A stretch of 64,000 nt of DNA from Monocercomonoides exilis (GCA_001643675.2 LSRY02000036.1:786001-850000), one strand, 5' to 3'. Counted from the first letter of the stretch, positions 24,303 to 35,133 are shown. Notes: a model not told the origin generated them from the letters alone. Numbers and translations are program-made.

Positions 24303-24644
24303 ATCAATCAAAAAAATGAAAAGAAAAAAATCAATTGGAAAGATTCTTTCCTTGAAAGTCATTTCTCTCATTTCATTTCGAGCTTCCGTTTCGTTTAAGT
24401 TACTTTCACTTTTCATTTCAAAACATCTCTTTTTGCATTTCTACAAGAAGTTTATTTTATCGCTTGAAGTGAAAAAAAAAGGCAAATATTGATTTAATAA
24501 GTTAACATAATTAATTCGAAAAAACAATGAAATTACACAAGTAACAGATGCGAATTACCTACTTTTCAAACAAATACAATCTTCAAAAAGCAAAAAAGAA
24601 AAAGTCTTAAAGTTAATTCAATAACAACATCTCTATCTATCATT
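24303..24644. other. Intergenic, convergent gene ends
   Basis: About 340 bp of AT-rich DNA between the ERH stop codon and the end of the F-box gene on the other strand. No coding or RNA feature was recognised. Confidence 0.5.
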
Positions 24645-26757
24645 TCATTCGCAAAGGAAGAAGATTTTGTCGAAAACTCTTTCCATCCATGTGATGATGT
24701 ATCGATGCGAATGCTCGTCCTTCATGCGAACAACTCCTGTCTCCACCAACTGCAAAGGCTTAGGAGGAGGCGGAGGATGACGCTGTCTCCTCTCATTCAT
24801 TCCGTGCACGCCAGCTGCTCCACCGCCTCTTCCTCCTCCTCCTCCGACATGAACAGGTTGAACGTTACCTCTTCCTCTTGCAAACGCATTCCCCCTGCCA
24901 ACATGATGTACCATTCCTCTTCTTCCTCTTCTTCCCCTCGCTCGAAATCCTCCTCGTCTGCCTCTGCCTCCAAACCTTCCACGAACACCAGGTCTTTTTA
25001 TCTTTCCTTTGCCACGTATTTGCAACTGATAGTGGCCATACCGCGCCATTCCCTGCTCCAGCTCCTGTGTGAAGTTGTCTCTTTTTCTCAAAAGAACGCT
25101 GTGCAGCTTGCCAGATGTTGTAAGAGCATACAGGAAATTGGATGTTAAGCAAAGCTTCTTCAGCTGCTTCGTTGGGAAAGGAAGTTGGCGAACTATAATT
25201 GGCTCTGTCAGCCATTCGAATATCTCTGGCACTGTATGTTCACGAGGATCGAATTCGCATATCATAATACGCCCATTTTCTGTCAGCGCCAGCATTTTGC
25301 CGTCTGAAAACATTGCCTCCACCAGCTTTTCTCCGAAGAAGAACAAGTTTGGATCAACCGGAGTGAGGAACGAATTCCCTACGCCGCGTGTGAGGATCCA
25401 GGTCTCCATGAACATCACCCCTTCGGCCGATAAGAAGAACCGAGCGCCTTTGTTGTACTTGACAATGTGATGCTTCCCAAACAGCCCGAACTGCCCCGCC
25501 TCTTGCGGCACAAGCCCACTCAGAACCTCCACAAAACGCGGCTGACGGAACATGTTGGAGTTAGTCAGCTCGACCAGACCAGAAGAAGGAATACTGTTGT
25601 GGAACTTCCGCATCCAGTCGATATCGCCAAAGCAAAACACTGCATGATTCTCAAGAATGATGATCACACGCTCCCAATCCACACATATGTAAGCAACACG
25701 TGACGGCCCAAGAGACGATTGTGCAAGTCCGTCAGGTGATGAAAAATGAGGAATCTTAAAAAAAAAAAGATTAAAAGAAAAAATAATAATTATTTCATTT
25801 AATTTTAATCACACACAAAAAAACATATTCATTTACACACCATAACCCATTTCCTGTCTCTGTACTTTCGCTCTCCATTTGCTTCCCATCCATATACCAT
25901 CAGCTGCCCATTTATTGTTTTAGCACAGAAAAAGTTTCCATCTGAGCTAAGTGAAGAAAATCGATACTCGCGTGGAGGCGCAACAAGCCCACCAAACCAG
26001 GCCTCTCTCTTTCTCTGTTTTTTGTCAGAACGAAGATCACCACTTTCGACAAGAGTTTGCCCCATTTCTCCATTTGGAAGAATATAATATGCAGAAAAAG
26101 CCGGAATATTTGGCAAATTAAAATCTTTCAAATATTCTGTGTTACAAATATTTTTTCAAATCGTTTTTAAAAGCAAATGAAATAAATATGCAAATAAACA
26201 CAAACCAGAATGAAGACACATCGCCTGAACTCTTTCAGGAACTTCAATTCCCTTTACAATTGCAGTTTCAAGAGGATGCGATTCAATATGTCTTCTGTTT
26301 CGTTTCTTTGGGTTAATTCCAGTGCAATTTGCTTCGAAATCCATCAACCCTTGGCATACAAGTCGACGCCCACCAAAATCATCAAAACAAACTTTTAAGC
26401 AGTTCATGATAAATAAAATAAACTTGATAATAAAAAAAATTCATACGTGATTTTATTGCTCTTCCAAAATTTTCATTTTGAATCAATTGCTTTGTTCTTT
26501 TGTTAACTGCAATAAACTAGAATTTGAAAATAAAATCATTTTTCAGTTGAATTTCATGCACAAACGTTAATGAGATCATTCATTGAAGCCATTTCTTTTA
26601 CCAATTCTAACATGATGTGGTCAGGAAGATCTGAAAACGGATTTGGTGCAGAGCCGCTTGGGACTGAAGACGATGAAGCCGCTTCTTTTGAATCAGATGG
26701 AATTAACGAAGATGAAGGTCTTTCATTTTTATAACTTTCAGAATTTGGAGTTGCCAT
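24645..26757 (-). CDS. F-box protein with RCC1-like beta-propeller and RGG/GAR segment, 5 exons
   Basis: Minus-strand exons: 26566-26757, 26447-26516, 26206-26391, 25841-26136, 24645-25754. Introns are 49, 55, 69 and 86 nt (donors GTTTGT, GTATGA, GTTTGT, GTGTGT). The total is 1854 nt, 617 residues. Residues about 40-90 form an F-box once exons 1 and 2 are joined: FSDLPDHIMLELVKEM, then SMNDLINFIAVNKRTKQLIQ and NENFGRAIKS. RCC1/propeller-type blades follow, each with a strand ending xxTxxGxLxxxx: SSDGNFFCAKTINGQLMVYG, FFLSAEGVMFM, LALTENGRIMICEF, LYALTTSGKLHSVLL. Near the C-terminus comes a run of RG/RGG and GGGGG repeats, then a poly-Pro patch. The F-box would dock on SKP1 in an SCF ubiquitin ligase with the propeller binding substrate; the RGG part suggests RNA or nucleic-acid contact. 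No family name is certain. Confidence 0.78.
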
Positions 26758-26977
26758 TTCAAAATAATTAAACCTTAATAAGCAATTTTTAACGAACAAT
26801 TTTTTATTGTGGGCAGTGGCAATTTCGTTGGTAATTTTTTTCAAAGAAAAATGTCAAATAATAAATATTAATAAATGTGTTCACGAATGCTTTTTGTTAA
26901 AACACTTTTGAATCAATTCTTTTTTTCATGACGATCATTTCCCTACATTGGAATCATATTTCAATTTTAACGACTTC
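26758..26977. promoter_or_regulatory. Shared head-to-head intergenic region (F-box gene / charged coiled-coil gene)
   Basis: About 220 bp between two divergent start codons. An in-frame upstream ATG (26844, minus) could extend the F-box protein by 29 residues; the downstream start was preferred because the extra leader is basic and AT-driven. No promoter motif was recognised. Confidence 0.35.
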
Positions 26978-29283
26978 ATGGCTTCACGGGAGGAATATGA
27001 TGAATCAGTCGTTGAAACTCCAAACACAAAAAGAACTGTAAATTCTAGGACGCCTGATGTTTGTTTTAAAATTATATATTTCTGAACTTTGAGGATTTTT
27101 AATAATTCTTACTTTTAATTTTTATGGCTTTAGAGTCCTCTTTCAAGATCAGGGAATGAAACCTCACGTTCAAATCAATTAAGCACATCTAGGGGAGAAG
27201 ACAAAAGACGTTCTTCTCAGTCAAGCCCAACACAAAAGTCAAAAAAGGTACTGCAATGTTTTCATTTTATCACGGCTTCAGTTTGAAAAATCATAGTTAC
27301 CATACGAGACTGGTTTTATTCCTAAACCAGGTACGGAAAATATTGTTCCCAGTTCTATTCCGCAACGTCCGGCAACTGTTGATGATTTGCCCCCAAATGA
27401 CTGGGAAGACTATCGCATTATTCATGCTTTTCGCACACCAAAATCTGTTTGAGCTTTTCTCATTTATTATGTTATTGACATGATATTAACTTTATTTAAT
27501 TCTACAATAGGATGCAAAACCTTCAATTTTATCTGAAACGATTGGAAGAAATCAAACTCTCAAATCATCGAGTCAAGAAAAACATCAGGATCAATCCGCC
27601 ACACAAACAAGGGACTATGAGCGTAATACTCCAACCTCTCCTCGACAAACTGAACGAACCAAAAAAAGTTCTCAGCACGGAACTGAAGTCGATCCTTTGT
27701 ATGAAACTCCGGAAGATATCGCTTCAGTGCTGTCAGAACTCAAAACAAAAGATCCCTTGATAACAACATCGCCTTATTTTGCTTCTCCAAGACAAATTGC
27801 ATTGCGAAGGCCTGTGACACGAACGGCGACGACAGGAGTGGGAAAACGGATAAAAACAAAACCACTTCCTCAAGGCACACTAATTGTGAAGCCATTTATT
27901 ACGAAATCTCAGAAAGAGAAAGAGAAAGAGAAGAAAAAGAGAGAAGAAGCAAAGCTTAATGGGGAAACGAGAGAAAGGGCGACATCCAGATCTCGATCGA
28001 GGTCTCGTTCGAGAGGAAGGGCAGAGACGAGCCGTGGCGGCGACACAACACGAAGAACAAGCTTCAATCACACAGCACAAAAGACCTCGTCTCCTCAGCA
28101 GAAGAGCCCTCGTGGTGGGAGGGCATCTGCCGAAGGGGCAAAAGGAATGAAAGGAGCAAAAGGAGCAAAAGGGGTAAAAGGGGTAAAAGGGGAGGGGGAA
28201 AGAGAAGAGATTCAGGAAAGTGAAAGAGATGGAGCTGAAAGGAAAGAAGGAGGAGAGGGAGATAATAAAAGTGAAGAAACACAACATTTGGATAATGTAG
28301 ATAACGAGCAAGGGCAGGAAGAAGGAGATTATGCAGAGGATGGAGGAGAAGAATACAGGGGAGAGGGAGAGGGAGAGGGAGGAGAAGGAGAAGGAGAAGG
28401 AGGAGAAGGAGAAGGAGAAGGAGGAGGAGAAGGAGAAGGAGAGGCGATGGGGGATGAAGAAGATTGGAGGATGACAATACGAGATGAAGTGTGGGCGAGT
28501 GCGTTTGAGAGGATTAAGGAGCGTATTGAAGGGCTGATGAGAGACGAGGAAGGGAAAAGCAAGCGGATGATGACAGCGCGAGAGAAAGAGGAAGAAGAGA
28601 AGCAGCAGAGGCAGAGGAAGATTGAGGAGAGGATGAGGATAGCGGAGGAATGGCAGGAGAAGCAGAGAGAAGAGAGGAGGAGGAGGAACGAAGAGAGAGC
28701 GAAGGCAGAGGAGGAAAAATATTGGCGGGAAGAAAATAAAAGAGAAAAGATGATGAACAAGAAGCACAGAACACCTGAATATGCGAAGTCGCACTGGAAG
28801 AATGGAAAGAAGAGTGCAAAAGAGACAAATGCAGATCAAAAGAAGAAGAAGCAGCACAGCCAGAAAGAAGAAGAAGAAGCAGGAGAAGGGGAAGGGTGGA
28901 ATAATCACAATGAGCAAGATGCATATGACGAAGGAAGGGAAGGAGATGAGGAAGGCACAAGCGATGCAGAAGAGAGAGACAGAGGAGAAGGAGCAAATGA
29001 AGCAGAAGAAGCAAACCAAGCAAACCAAGCTGAATCAGCAGAAAGCGAACAGCCAAGCAAGAAGGATGAGTCATGTGCTGAACAGGAACAGGCGATGAAT
29101 GAAAGAGAAGGTTCAACACAGCAAATTAATCAAAGTTCTTCAGAAGACGATGATGGCAGTTCAAAAAAGGATGATAAAATTACTCTTACCAATGAAGACA
29201 ATTCACAACACAATTCTTCACAGATACAAGACACGCAACAATTTGAAGAACGTAACTCGGCTGAACGCGGGAATGCGGGATGA
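26978..29283 (+). CDS. Unrecognised Glu/Arg/Lys-rich coiled-coil protein, 4 exons
   Basis: Exons 26978-27058, 27134-27247, 27297-27446 and 27511-29283, all joined in phase 0 (introns 75, 49 and 64 nt; donors GTTTGT, GTACTG, GTTTGA), give 705 residues. The N-terminal ~230 residues are Ser/Thr-rich and disordered. They hold one more conserved-looking exon (YETGFIPKPGTENIVPSSIP, then VDDLPPNDWEDYRIIHAF). The middle has RS dipeptides and KG(A/V/M)KG-type repeats, followed by GEGEGG runs. A charged single-helix or coiled-coil region (EEEEKQQRQRKIEERMRIAE onward) leads to a Gln/Asn/Glu-rich tail. There is no membrane segment or enzymatic motif. The next gene downstream is the microtubule protein CFAP96, which makes a cytoskeletal role possible but unproven. 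The second intron (GTACTG donor) is the least certain splice. Confidence 0.7.
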
Positions 29284-29529
29284 TAAATATAAAAAAAACA
29301 TATCAATATTTCAAAACGAAAAAATATTTTTAATTTTTCTTGTATTCCTATATTTTTAAAGCCTGTTTTTGTTATTATTTATATGCATCGATGAAGAATC
29401 GGAAAAAACTTTAGAAAACATATAACCTTATGTTAGAATTGATATTTGTTAAGCAAATAGATTTAGAATCTCAAATGTTTGATTATCATAACCATTATAC
29501 AATTTTTCTTTTTTTATTCGAAAAGTTAA

Positions 29530-30902
29530 ATGAGTAAGACTGCTAGAGAACAGTCTCAAGCTCTTCACGATCTCAGAAATTATGCAGTGTTCTCTCAGCC
29601 AAAGTATCTTTCAGACACAGTTTAAAAAATATTGTTTTTTCACATCGACAATTGCTTCGTAACTTTTTTATTTTTTCAGCAACAACCTGGAGATCGAAAA
29701 CGTCCTCAAAGTGCTTACCCAAGTACACATGCAAAGCAAGTTTTGACCAGTCCAACAAAACATGGTACAACGCCTGATGTTTATTTTCAAAGAGAGTATA
29801 AACCGTTATGTGTTGTATGTCTATTAATTCCATCTTTCTTCCTTATTTACAAATTCATTTTGATGAATATTATTTGTGACAAAAATATTATTTATTTGCA
29901 TGTTGTTTTAGGGAGATGAATATATTGAAATGGACAAAATTGAAACAAGAAGAAGAATGGAGCAATCGAAAAAAAATATTTCTACTCGCCCATTTGTTCC
30001 TTCAAGTCCTCCTAAGAAAAGGTTTGCATTTGAACTTTGCATTTAACAGTTAACTTATGTTCTCAGCGCAACCCCAGGAGATAGATACGGGCAAATTGGA
30101 ACTCCACCCGAATATAAACCAGAAATAGATCCATCCACTTCAGTTCTTCCACGTAGGCCTATGTCTGCACGAAATATTATTACAAATCCAGCCAAAAAAG
30201 GAGGACCAGGATATTCGCATCTTACAATTGTTTGGACATTTTTATTGATAAAAATATGGAGTTAAAAAATGTATAAACATTCAACACTTCAACAAATAAA
30301 TAAACATATTTTAGGGAGAAGAATTTAAATACATTTCTGAAGCAGAAGTTCCACCGAAAAAGCCTCCTGTTGGAACAATACAGCCAACATACAAGGCACC
30401 AAAGCCATTTGTGCCAATGATACATAGACAGTCACTTTTTGATGACAAAGTGTATTCTGAGCCTCAAATTGATCCAGAAACATTGAGGCAGCGCGAAATA
30501 AAAGCGCGAGAATTTCAGCTCAGTGGCCGTTCACCAAATGCGGGGTTTTACACATCAAAGAAATATGTTTCTCCAAGCACAAATCGTAAAAGGCCCTCAT
30601 CCGCAGGCGGTTATGTTGCGCATCCTCGTCCATGGTCTGGATCTTGCCATACTCGAGGTACATTCTCAAAATTCCCAGAATATATAATGGACAGCGGACC
30701 GAAAAAGACCACTCCAAAGAAACCAATTCAACCTTTCATTCCTTCTGGCACTTCATCATACACAAAACCAACACCATCAGTATGCTTTTATTCTTTATTT
30801 TTCTTTCAGTAATTTTACAAATTATCTTCTTTTTGCATTATTCATTTTTCATCCACATTTGAATAGATTATTGGTGCACATAGATATACAGGATTTTCTT
30901 AA
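29530..30902 (+). CDS. CFAP96: CFAP96 (C4orf47)-like cilia and flagella associated protein, 6 exons
   Basis: Exons 29530-29619, 29680-29814, 29912-30021, 30067-30229, 30315-30779 and 30867-30902 give 332 residues with consistent phase; human CFAP96 is about 310. Matching blocks: GDEYIEMDKIETRRRMEQSK, then KNISTRPFVPSSPPKK (family: xxRRRxxxxxxKNLxxxFxPSxxxKK); TPGDRYGQIGTP; the family hallmark ITNPAKKGGPGYSHLTIG (human: YTNPGKKGTGYGYANITIG); and KPIQPFIPSGTSSYTKPTPS near the end. CFAP96 is a microtubule or centrosome-associated protein of ciliated cells. The last exon (IIGAHRYTGFS) is inferred; if the final intron (30780-30866, donor GTATGC) is not spliced, the frame instead stops at 30812. 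The donor of intron 2 could also be 3 bp earlier. Confidence 0.82.
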
Positions 30903-31258
30903 GAATTTTATTTGCATTATATTTTTTTATTTTCAAACATTTTCAAAGTTTTTAACAAAAAAAAATTTTTTTTTCATTCAGTTATATAAGATCAATTTGG
31001 AAAATTTGTTTCCCATATCATTTTAACATAATTTTGTTGTGTTTTCACATGATAATTTCTTTATTTTTTATTCTTTTCCACGAGAAGTTGTGAATGCATT
31101 AATTTTTACAAATGTTACAAGAACAAACATCATTATTTTTTGAAAATATATGATTAAAGGTTGTAACCATACTTACATGGCATTTTGAGGTACTATAAAA
31201 CAAATTGATGGAATAAAAAATAAAAAGATAATTTTTGTTGATAAATATCTCAAGCTAA
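30903..31258. other. AT-rich intergenic region
   Basis: 356 bp between two plus-strand genes, with long T and A runs. Nothing coding or structured was recognised. Confidence 0.5.
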
Positions 31259-31948
31259 ATGATTGTCATATGTTTAGAAGGATGCCACGGTTTGCATTTT
31301 TATATTGAATTATTTAATAATATACGAAAACGGATTTTTTTAGGTGTTGGAAAAACAATGCTTATTTCTCAGTTTAAAAAGGCAGGTTTTCAAGTACTCG
31401 ATGAAGCTTTTATGGAGATGCCAGAATACGCATTACATCCTCAAACGTTGGTTATGGAAACTGTGTGGTTGTCAAACTGGTTTATGAGATTGTTAAAAAT
31501 GACCCAAACAGTAAAGGATCATGATTCAACGATATTTATTGCAGATAGATCGCCATACAGCGCTGAATTTTATGCTCCACACGGACATCTTCTTGGTCCA
31601 GTTATAAAAGAGCAAATTGAAGAGTTGAAAACAAAAAATATTTATATTTACACAGTTCTTATCAACGTTGACAAAGAGCTTCTTTGGAAAAGAATTCTTG
31701 AAAGATTGGAAAGAGAGCCTCACAGGGTTAAATATAATGAACACAGCAGAGAATGGATGGAGAAAACTTACAATTGGTACAAAACTCACGAGTGGGATTT
31801 TTGTATTGATAATGGGGAATGGGGAATTGATACTACTCAAATTGTTTTGATGAAAAAGCTTTCTTCATATGCAAGAGAACACGATTTTTCATGTTGGGAG
31901 CATCATGGACTGTTTCATTATTGCCCAGAGACATGCGTTTGTGGATGA
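31259..31948 (+). CDS. Deoxynucleoside-kinase-like P-loop kinase, 2 exons
   Basis: Exon 1 is 31259-31289 and exon 2 is 31344-31948; the 54-nt intron has donor GTTTGC and acceptor TTTTTTAG (phase 1). Splicing creates the Walker A motif EGCHGVGKT at residues 7-15; the unspliced frame is open but breaks the motif. The 211-residue product then has the acidic motif DEAFMEMPEY, the dNK/thymidylate-kinase-type DRS motif (FIADRSPYSAEFY), and a lid-like stretch rich in Arg and Glu (KRILERLEREPHRVKYNE). It ends in a Cys/His-rich tail (CWEHHGLFHYCPETCVC). The expected reaction is ATP-dependent phosphorylation of a deoxynucleoside or nucleotide in salvage; substrate preference cannot be told. The Cys-rich tail is not typical of the family. 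Confidence 0.8.
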   Translation: MIVICLEGCHGLHFYIELFNNIRKRIFLGVGKTMLISQFKKAGFQVLDEAFMEMPEYALHPQTLVMETVWLSNWFMRLLKMTQTVKDHDSTIFIADRSPYSAEFYAPHGHLLGPVIKEQIEELKTKNIYIYTVLINVDKELLWKRILERLEREPHRVKYNEHSREWMEKTYNWYKTHEWDFCIDNGEWGIDTTQIVLMKKLSSYAREHDFSCWEHHGLFHYCPETCVCG

Positions 31949-32230
31949 ATGTTGTATTTATCAAATGTTAAAATTATCTTTTATACACTTATTTGATGTT
32001 GAGTTGTTAATTTGATATTTTTGTTAAAATTTCCTTCTCATTGTGTTTATTCATCTCATTTAGATATGTTAGAGGTTTTTTTGAAAACCAATATTTTTTT
32101 TTTGAGTTGTGAAAATGAGCTTATTTTTCATTAGAAACAAATGAAAAAAAGTTTGAAGATAAAAGAAAAGAAAAGAAGTGAAAGTGAAAAAAAGTCACAG
32201 AAGTGATGTGAAATAAATAAAAACATATTT

Positions 32231-34744
32231 TTACCTCTGCTCCAAAGAGAAGTCGCTCTGGTTCCACTTTTCAAGGCTGTACACAACTTTTTCAAGTGGT
32301 CTTTCTTTATACTTTCCCTTTTTCGGAAGAATTTTATTTTGAAGCTCAATCATTCTGTTAAGCTGTGTGTTCACCTCGTTCATTTCCTCTTCAATTCTGA
32401 GGAGTTGGTTGTACTTCAGAACATTCTCTCCTCTGTTGGCACCTCCAAACATCACCTGCCCACTTCCTATTCCCACCGCAAAGTCTGCCAGGAACGTGTC
32501 TTCCGTGTTCCCTCCCCCAACCCAAATCTCCTCCTCCCCAAGTTCAAACCCAAAGTTCACCCCTTCCACATCCTCCTGCAACTCATTTTTCTCCTCTTCT
32601 CCTTCTTCTCCTTCTCCTTCTCTTTCTCCTCCTTCTTCGCCTTTTGTCGAAGCCAAATCACTTCCTTCTTGATTGACTATCGGAATTTTCTCAAGTCTGC
32701 CTCTTTTTGACTCCGAGCCTTCGCTCCCAGCAACACAAACAGACCAGCCCCTCTTCATCGCTGCTCGTGCAGTGGCGACAGCTTCTGTGACTGTCTTCAT
32801 TTGCTCCATTCGAAACAGCACAGTGTTCGCTGCCTTCATCGGGACAGCCTTTGGAATCGTCAGCTCAATCACTTTTTTGTCGATGTCTTCGTATTCCTCC
32901 CTCAGCTCCTTCTGCTCCGCGCTGTCTTTCTCCCACTGCGTCTCCATCGTCTCCATCCACTTCTCCACTTTCATCTTCCCTGCCATCCGAACTGCCTTTT
33001 CGGTTATCACTTCTTCGTCGCTGTTGCTTTCGGCCTCGACAATCGCTGCTGTCAGTGTTTCGCTGTCGCCTTCTGCATTTGCTGCACAAGAAGAAGCAAT
33101 CACATCGCTCATCACCTGAAACTTCGAGTCCATAAAGTCAGTTGGATCGAATGATGGAACATTAATTTTGACCTCTTCCTCTTTCTCTTTCTCCTTCTCT
33201 TTGCCTTTCCCTCCTTTTTTCTCTTTGGTTGCTTCTTTTTCTTCTTTTGCTTTTCTTTTTCCTTTCTTCGTCTTGCCTTCAGCTGCAGCCAAAGCAGCAG
33301 CCTCTTCTTCCTTCTTTTTCCGCTCTTCTTCTTCTCTTGCCAATCTTTCCGCCTCTTCCTGCTTCCTTTTCATCTCTTCCTCTGCTCTTCTTTGCCTTTC
33401 CTCTGCTTCTTTCTGCTTTCTCTTCCGTATCTCCTCTTCTTCCTCCTCCCTTGTGGGCTTCTGTCTCTCTACTCGGTGCATCGCATCTGAAAGCTGAAGA
33501 TATCCTTCAACGTCTTCACTTGCGAATGCATCAGACAACGAAGCAATTGGATAGCGACGAACAAGTGACACATAATATGCAACAAGCTCCATCTGATTCA
33601 ACACCCACCTGTGTTTGCTGCCCTTTTCGTTTTCGGTATTTGATGGAAGCTGTGAGGATGAAGCAGTAGATGAGGATGAAGTAGAAGCTGAGGCAGAAGC
33701 AGAAGCAGAAGCAGAGTCAGAACCTAAAGGGAAAGCGGTATCTCCGTTCATTTCAGAAATATTCTCTGCATTAACCTCTGACGCATCTGCATCAATTTCC
33801 TTCTCTTCGTGTGAAATTTCTCTTTCATCGTCTTCGATTTTACTCTCTGCCATTTCTTCATTCGTCTCGTTGGCTTCTTCCTTCATCTCGTTGGTTTCTT
33901 CCTTCATCTCTTCATTATTTTCTTCATCTCCTTCTTCTTCACCAGTCTTTTTCTTTCTTTTATAGCCAAGATAATACAAATTTCTTGACTTATTATAAAA
34001 ATCATCTGCGCCAACTACAATAAAGATTTTGACAATTCCATCATTTCCACTTTCCTTTATTGCTTCTGTAATCATTGTCAGCGCCTCTTCTTCGGTTCTC
34101 AATGGTGGAACAAATCCACCCTTTTCATTAACATTTGTCCATTCTAATCCATATTGTTCTTTAATTTTCCTTTTGATTATTTGGCTGATCTCACTTCCAA
34201 TCCTTATCCCTTCGTGAAATGATGATGCTCCAACAGGAGCAATTTGGAATTCTCGAAATGGAAGTTCATTTGCAACAGGTAATCCACCATTTATAACATT
34301 AATTATTGGTACAGGCAAACGAATAGCAGGATTTTCCATCATGTCAGAAATATGTCTATAAAGAGGTATTCCTTTTTCTGAAGCTGCTCCTCTTGCGACA
34401 GCCATGGAAATAGCCATTGGCAAATTAACGCCAAGTGCCTTTTGACTTATGGATAAATCAAGTTCGCTGAGAATTTTATCGATTGCATGCTGCTGGGTAA
34501 TGTTTTGGCCAATTAACAATGGAGTCAATTTATAATTAACTGTATCAACTACAATTGACGAATTGTAACATGAAATATTACTTAACTCTGAACATTCTGA
34601 CGAATCACTACGAATATCTTGTCGCGTTGCAGAAGGAACGGAAGCACGATAAAGTCCATGATCGGTAAAAAGGTCAATCTCTATTGTTGAAAAACCGCTA
34701 GAGTCCCAAATCTCTCTTGCAAGTACATGCCTAATTATACTCAT
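32231..34744 (-). CDS. Enolase-like pseudoenzyme (ENO4 type) with large charged insertions
   Basis: A single ORF of 837 residues against about 430 for enolase. The N-terminus is canonical (MSIIRHVLAREIWDSSG, then FSTIEIDLFTDHGLYRASVP), and the C-terminal barrel end is clear (NTEDTFLADFAVGIGSGQ, then GENVLKYNQLLRIEEE). Catalytic and Mg2+ residues are lost (yeast numbering). NGGSHAGG reads NGGLPVAN (H159). DEGGF reads NEKGGF (E211). MDVAASEF reads VVGADDF (D245). IEDPFDQDD reads LSDAFASED (E293). LLLKVNQ reads VLFRMEQ (K345). The SHRSGE loop (H373) is replaced by an acidic insertion. EF(M/Q)IxPVGA near residue 163 keeps E168. A roughly 120-residue acidic stretch and a Glu/Lys coiled coil interrupt the barrel (about 265-385 and 420-510). 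ENO4 is a flagellum-linked enolase relative in mammals. A structural or flagellar role is likely. Confidence 0.88.
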   Translation of the reverse strand: MSIIRHVLAREIWDSSGFSTIEIDLFTDHGLYRASVPSATRQDIRSDSSECSELSNISCYNSSIVVDTVNYKLTPLLIGQNITQQHAIDKILSELDLSISQKALGVNLPMAISMAVARGAASEKGIPLYRHISDMMENPAIRLPVPIINVINGGLPVANELPFREFQIAPVGASSFHEGIRIGSEISQIIKRKIKEQYGLEWTNVNEKGGFVPPLRTEEEALTMITEAIKESGNDGIVKIFIVVGADDFYNKSRNLYYLGYKRKKKTGEEEGDEENNEEMKEETNEMKEEANETNEEMAESKIEDDEREISHEEKEIDADASEVNAENISEMNGDTAFPLGSDSASASASASASTSSSSTASSSQLPSNTENEKGSKHRWVLNQMELVAYYVSLVRRYPIASLSDAFASEDVEGYLQLSDAMHRVERQKPTREEEEEEIRKRKQKEAEERQRRAEEEMKRKQEEAERLAREEEERKKKEEEAAALAAAEGKTKKGKRKAKEEKEATKEKKGGKGKEKEKEKEEEVKINVPSFDPTDFMDSKFQVMSDVIASSCAANAEGDSETLTAAIVEAESNSDEEVITEKAVRMAGKMKVEKWMETMETQWEKDSAEQKELREEYEDIDKKVIELTIPKAVPMKAANTVLFRMEQMKTVTEAVATARAAMKRGWSVCVAGSEGSESKRGRLEKIPIVNQEGSDLASTKGEEGGEREGEGEEGEEEKNELQEDVEGVNFGFELGEEEIWVGGGNTEDTFLADFAVGIGSGQVMFGGANRGENVLKYNQLLRIEEEMNEVNTQLNRMIELQNKILPKKGKYKERPLEKVVYSLEKWNQSDFSLEQR

Positions 34745-35133
34745 TAGCTTTTAACTTTTAAAATGTTGTGAATAGCTTTGCTTGATTGTAATGAAGTGAA
34801 ACTTGAAACAACCAAACTCGCAATATGGGAACAAGTTGAATTTTTATATTCATATAAATTCTGACATATTCGAACCATATCATTTAACAATCAGAAAAAT
34901 AAAAAAGCATGTTATAATTGACTTTTCTTCAATTTTCACATTATAAGTTGATAATTTAATATTAAAACAATTAAAAATATAAAACATTCTATAATAAAAA
35001 AAAATAAAATAAAATAAAATAAATACACTCTCAATCGGAAAACATTTAATATCTCAAATGCATAACTAAGTGAAATAAAAATAAGAACAATAATCATAAA
35101 CATAATTGGAAAAAACAAAAGTATTTTAAAAAC
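34745..35133. other. Intergenic with AAAAT microsatellite
   Basis: About 390 bp between two minus-strand genes. It holds an (AAAAT)n run of about five units near 34998-35023 and AT-rich DNA that translates only to low-complexity hydrophobic sequence. No gene is supported. Confidence 0.6.

Noticed and set aside
27880-29028. 382-codon minus-strand ORF of Phe/Ser/Leu-rich sequence
   Set aside because: It is the antisense shadow of the Glu/Arg/Lys-rich repeats of the plus-strand gene, whose frame continues through spliced exons.
32673-33965. Several plus-strand Ser/Phe/Leu-rich ORFs
   Set aside because: Antisense shadows of the charged insertions of the enolase-like gene.
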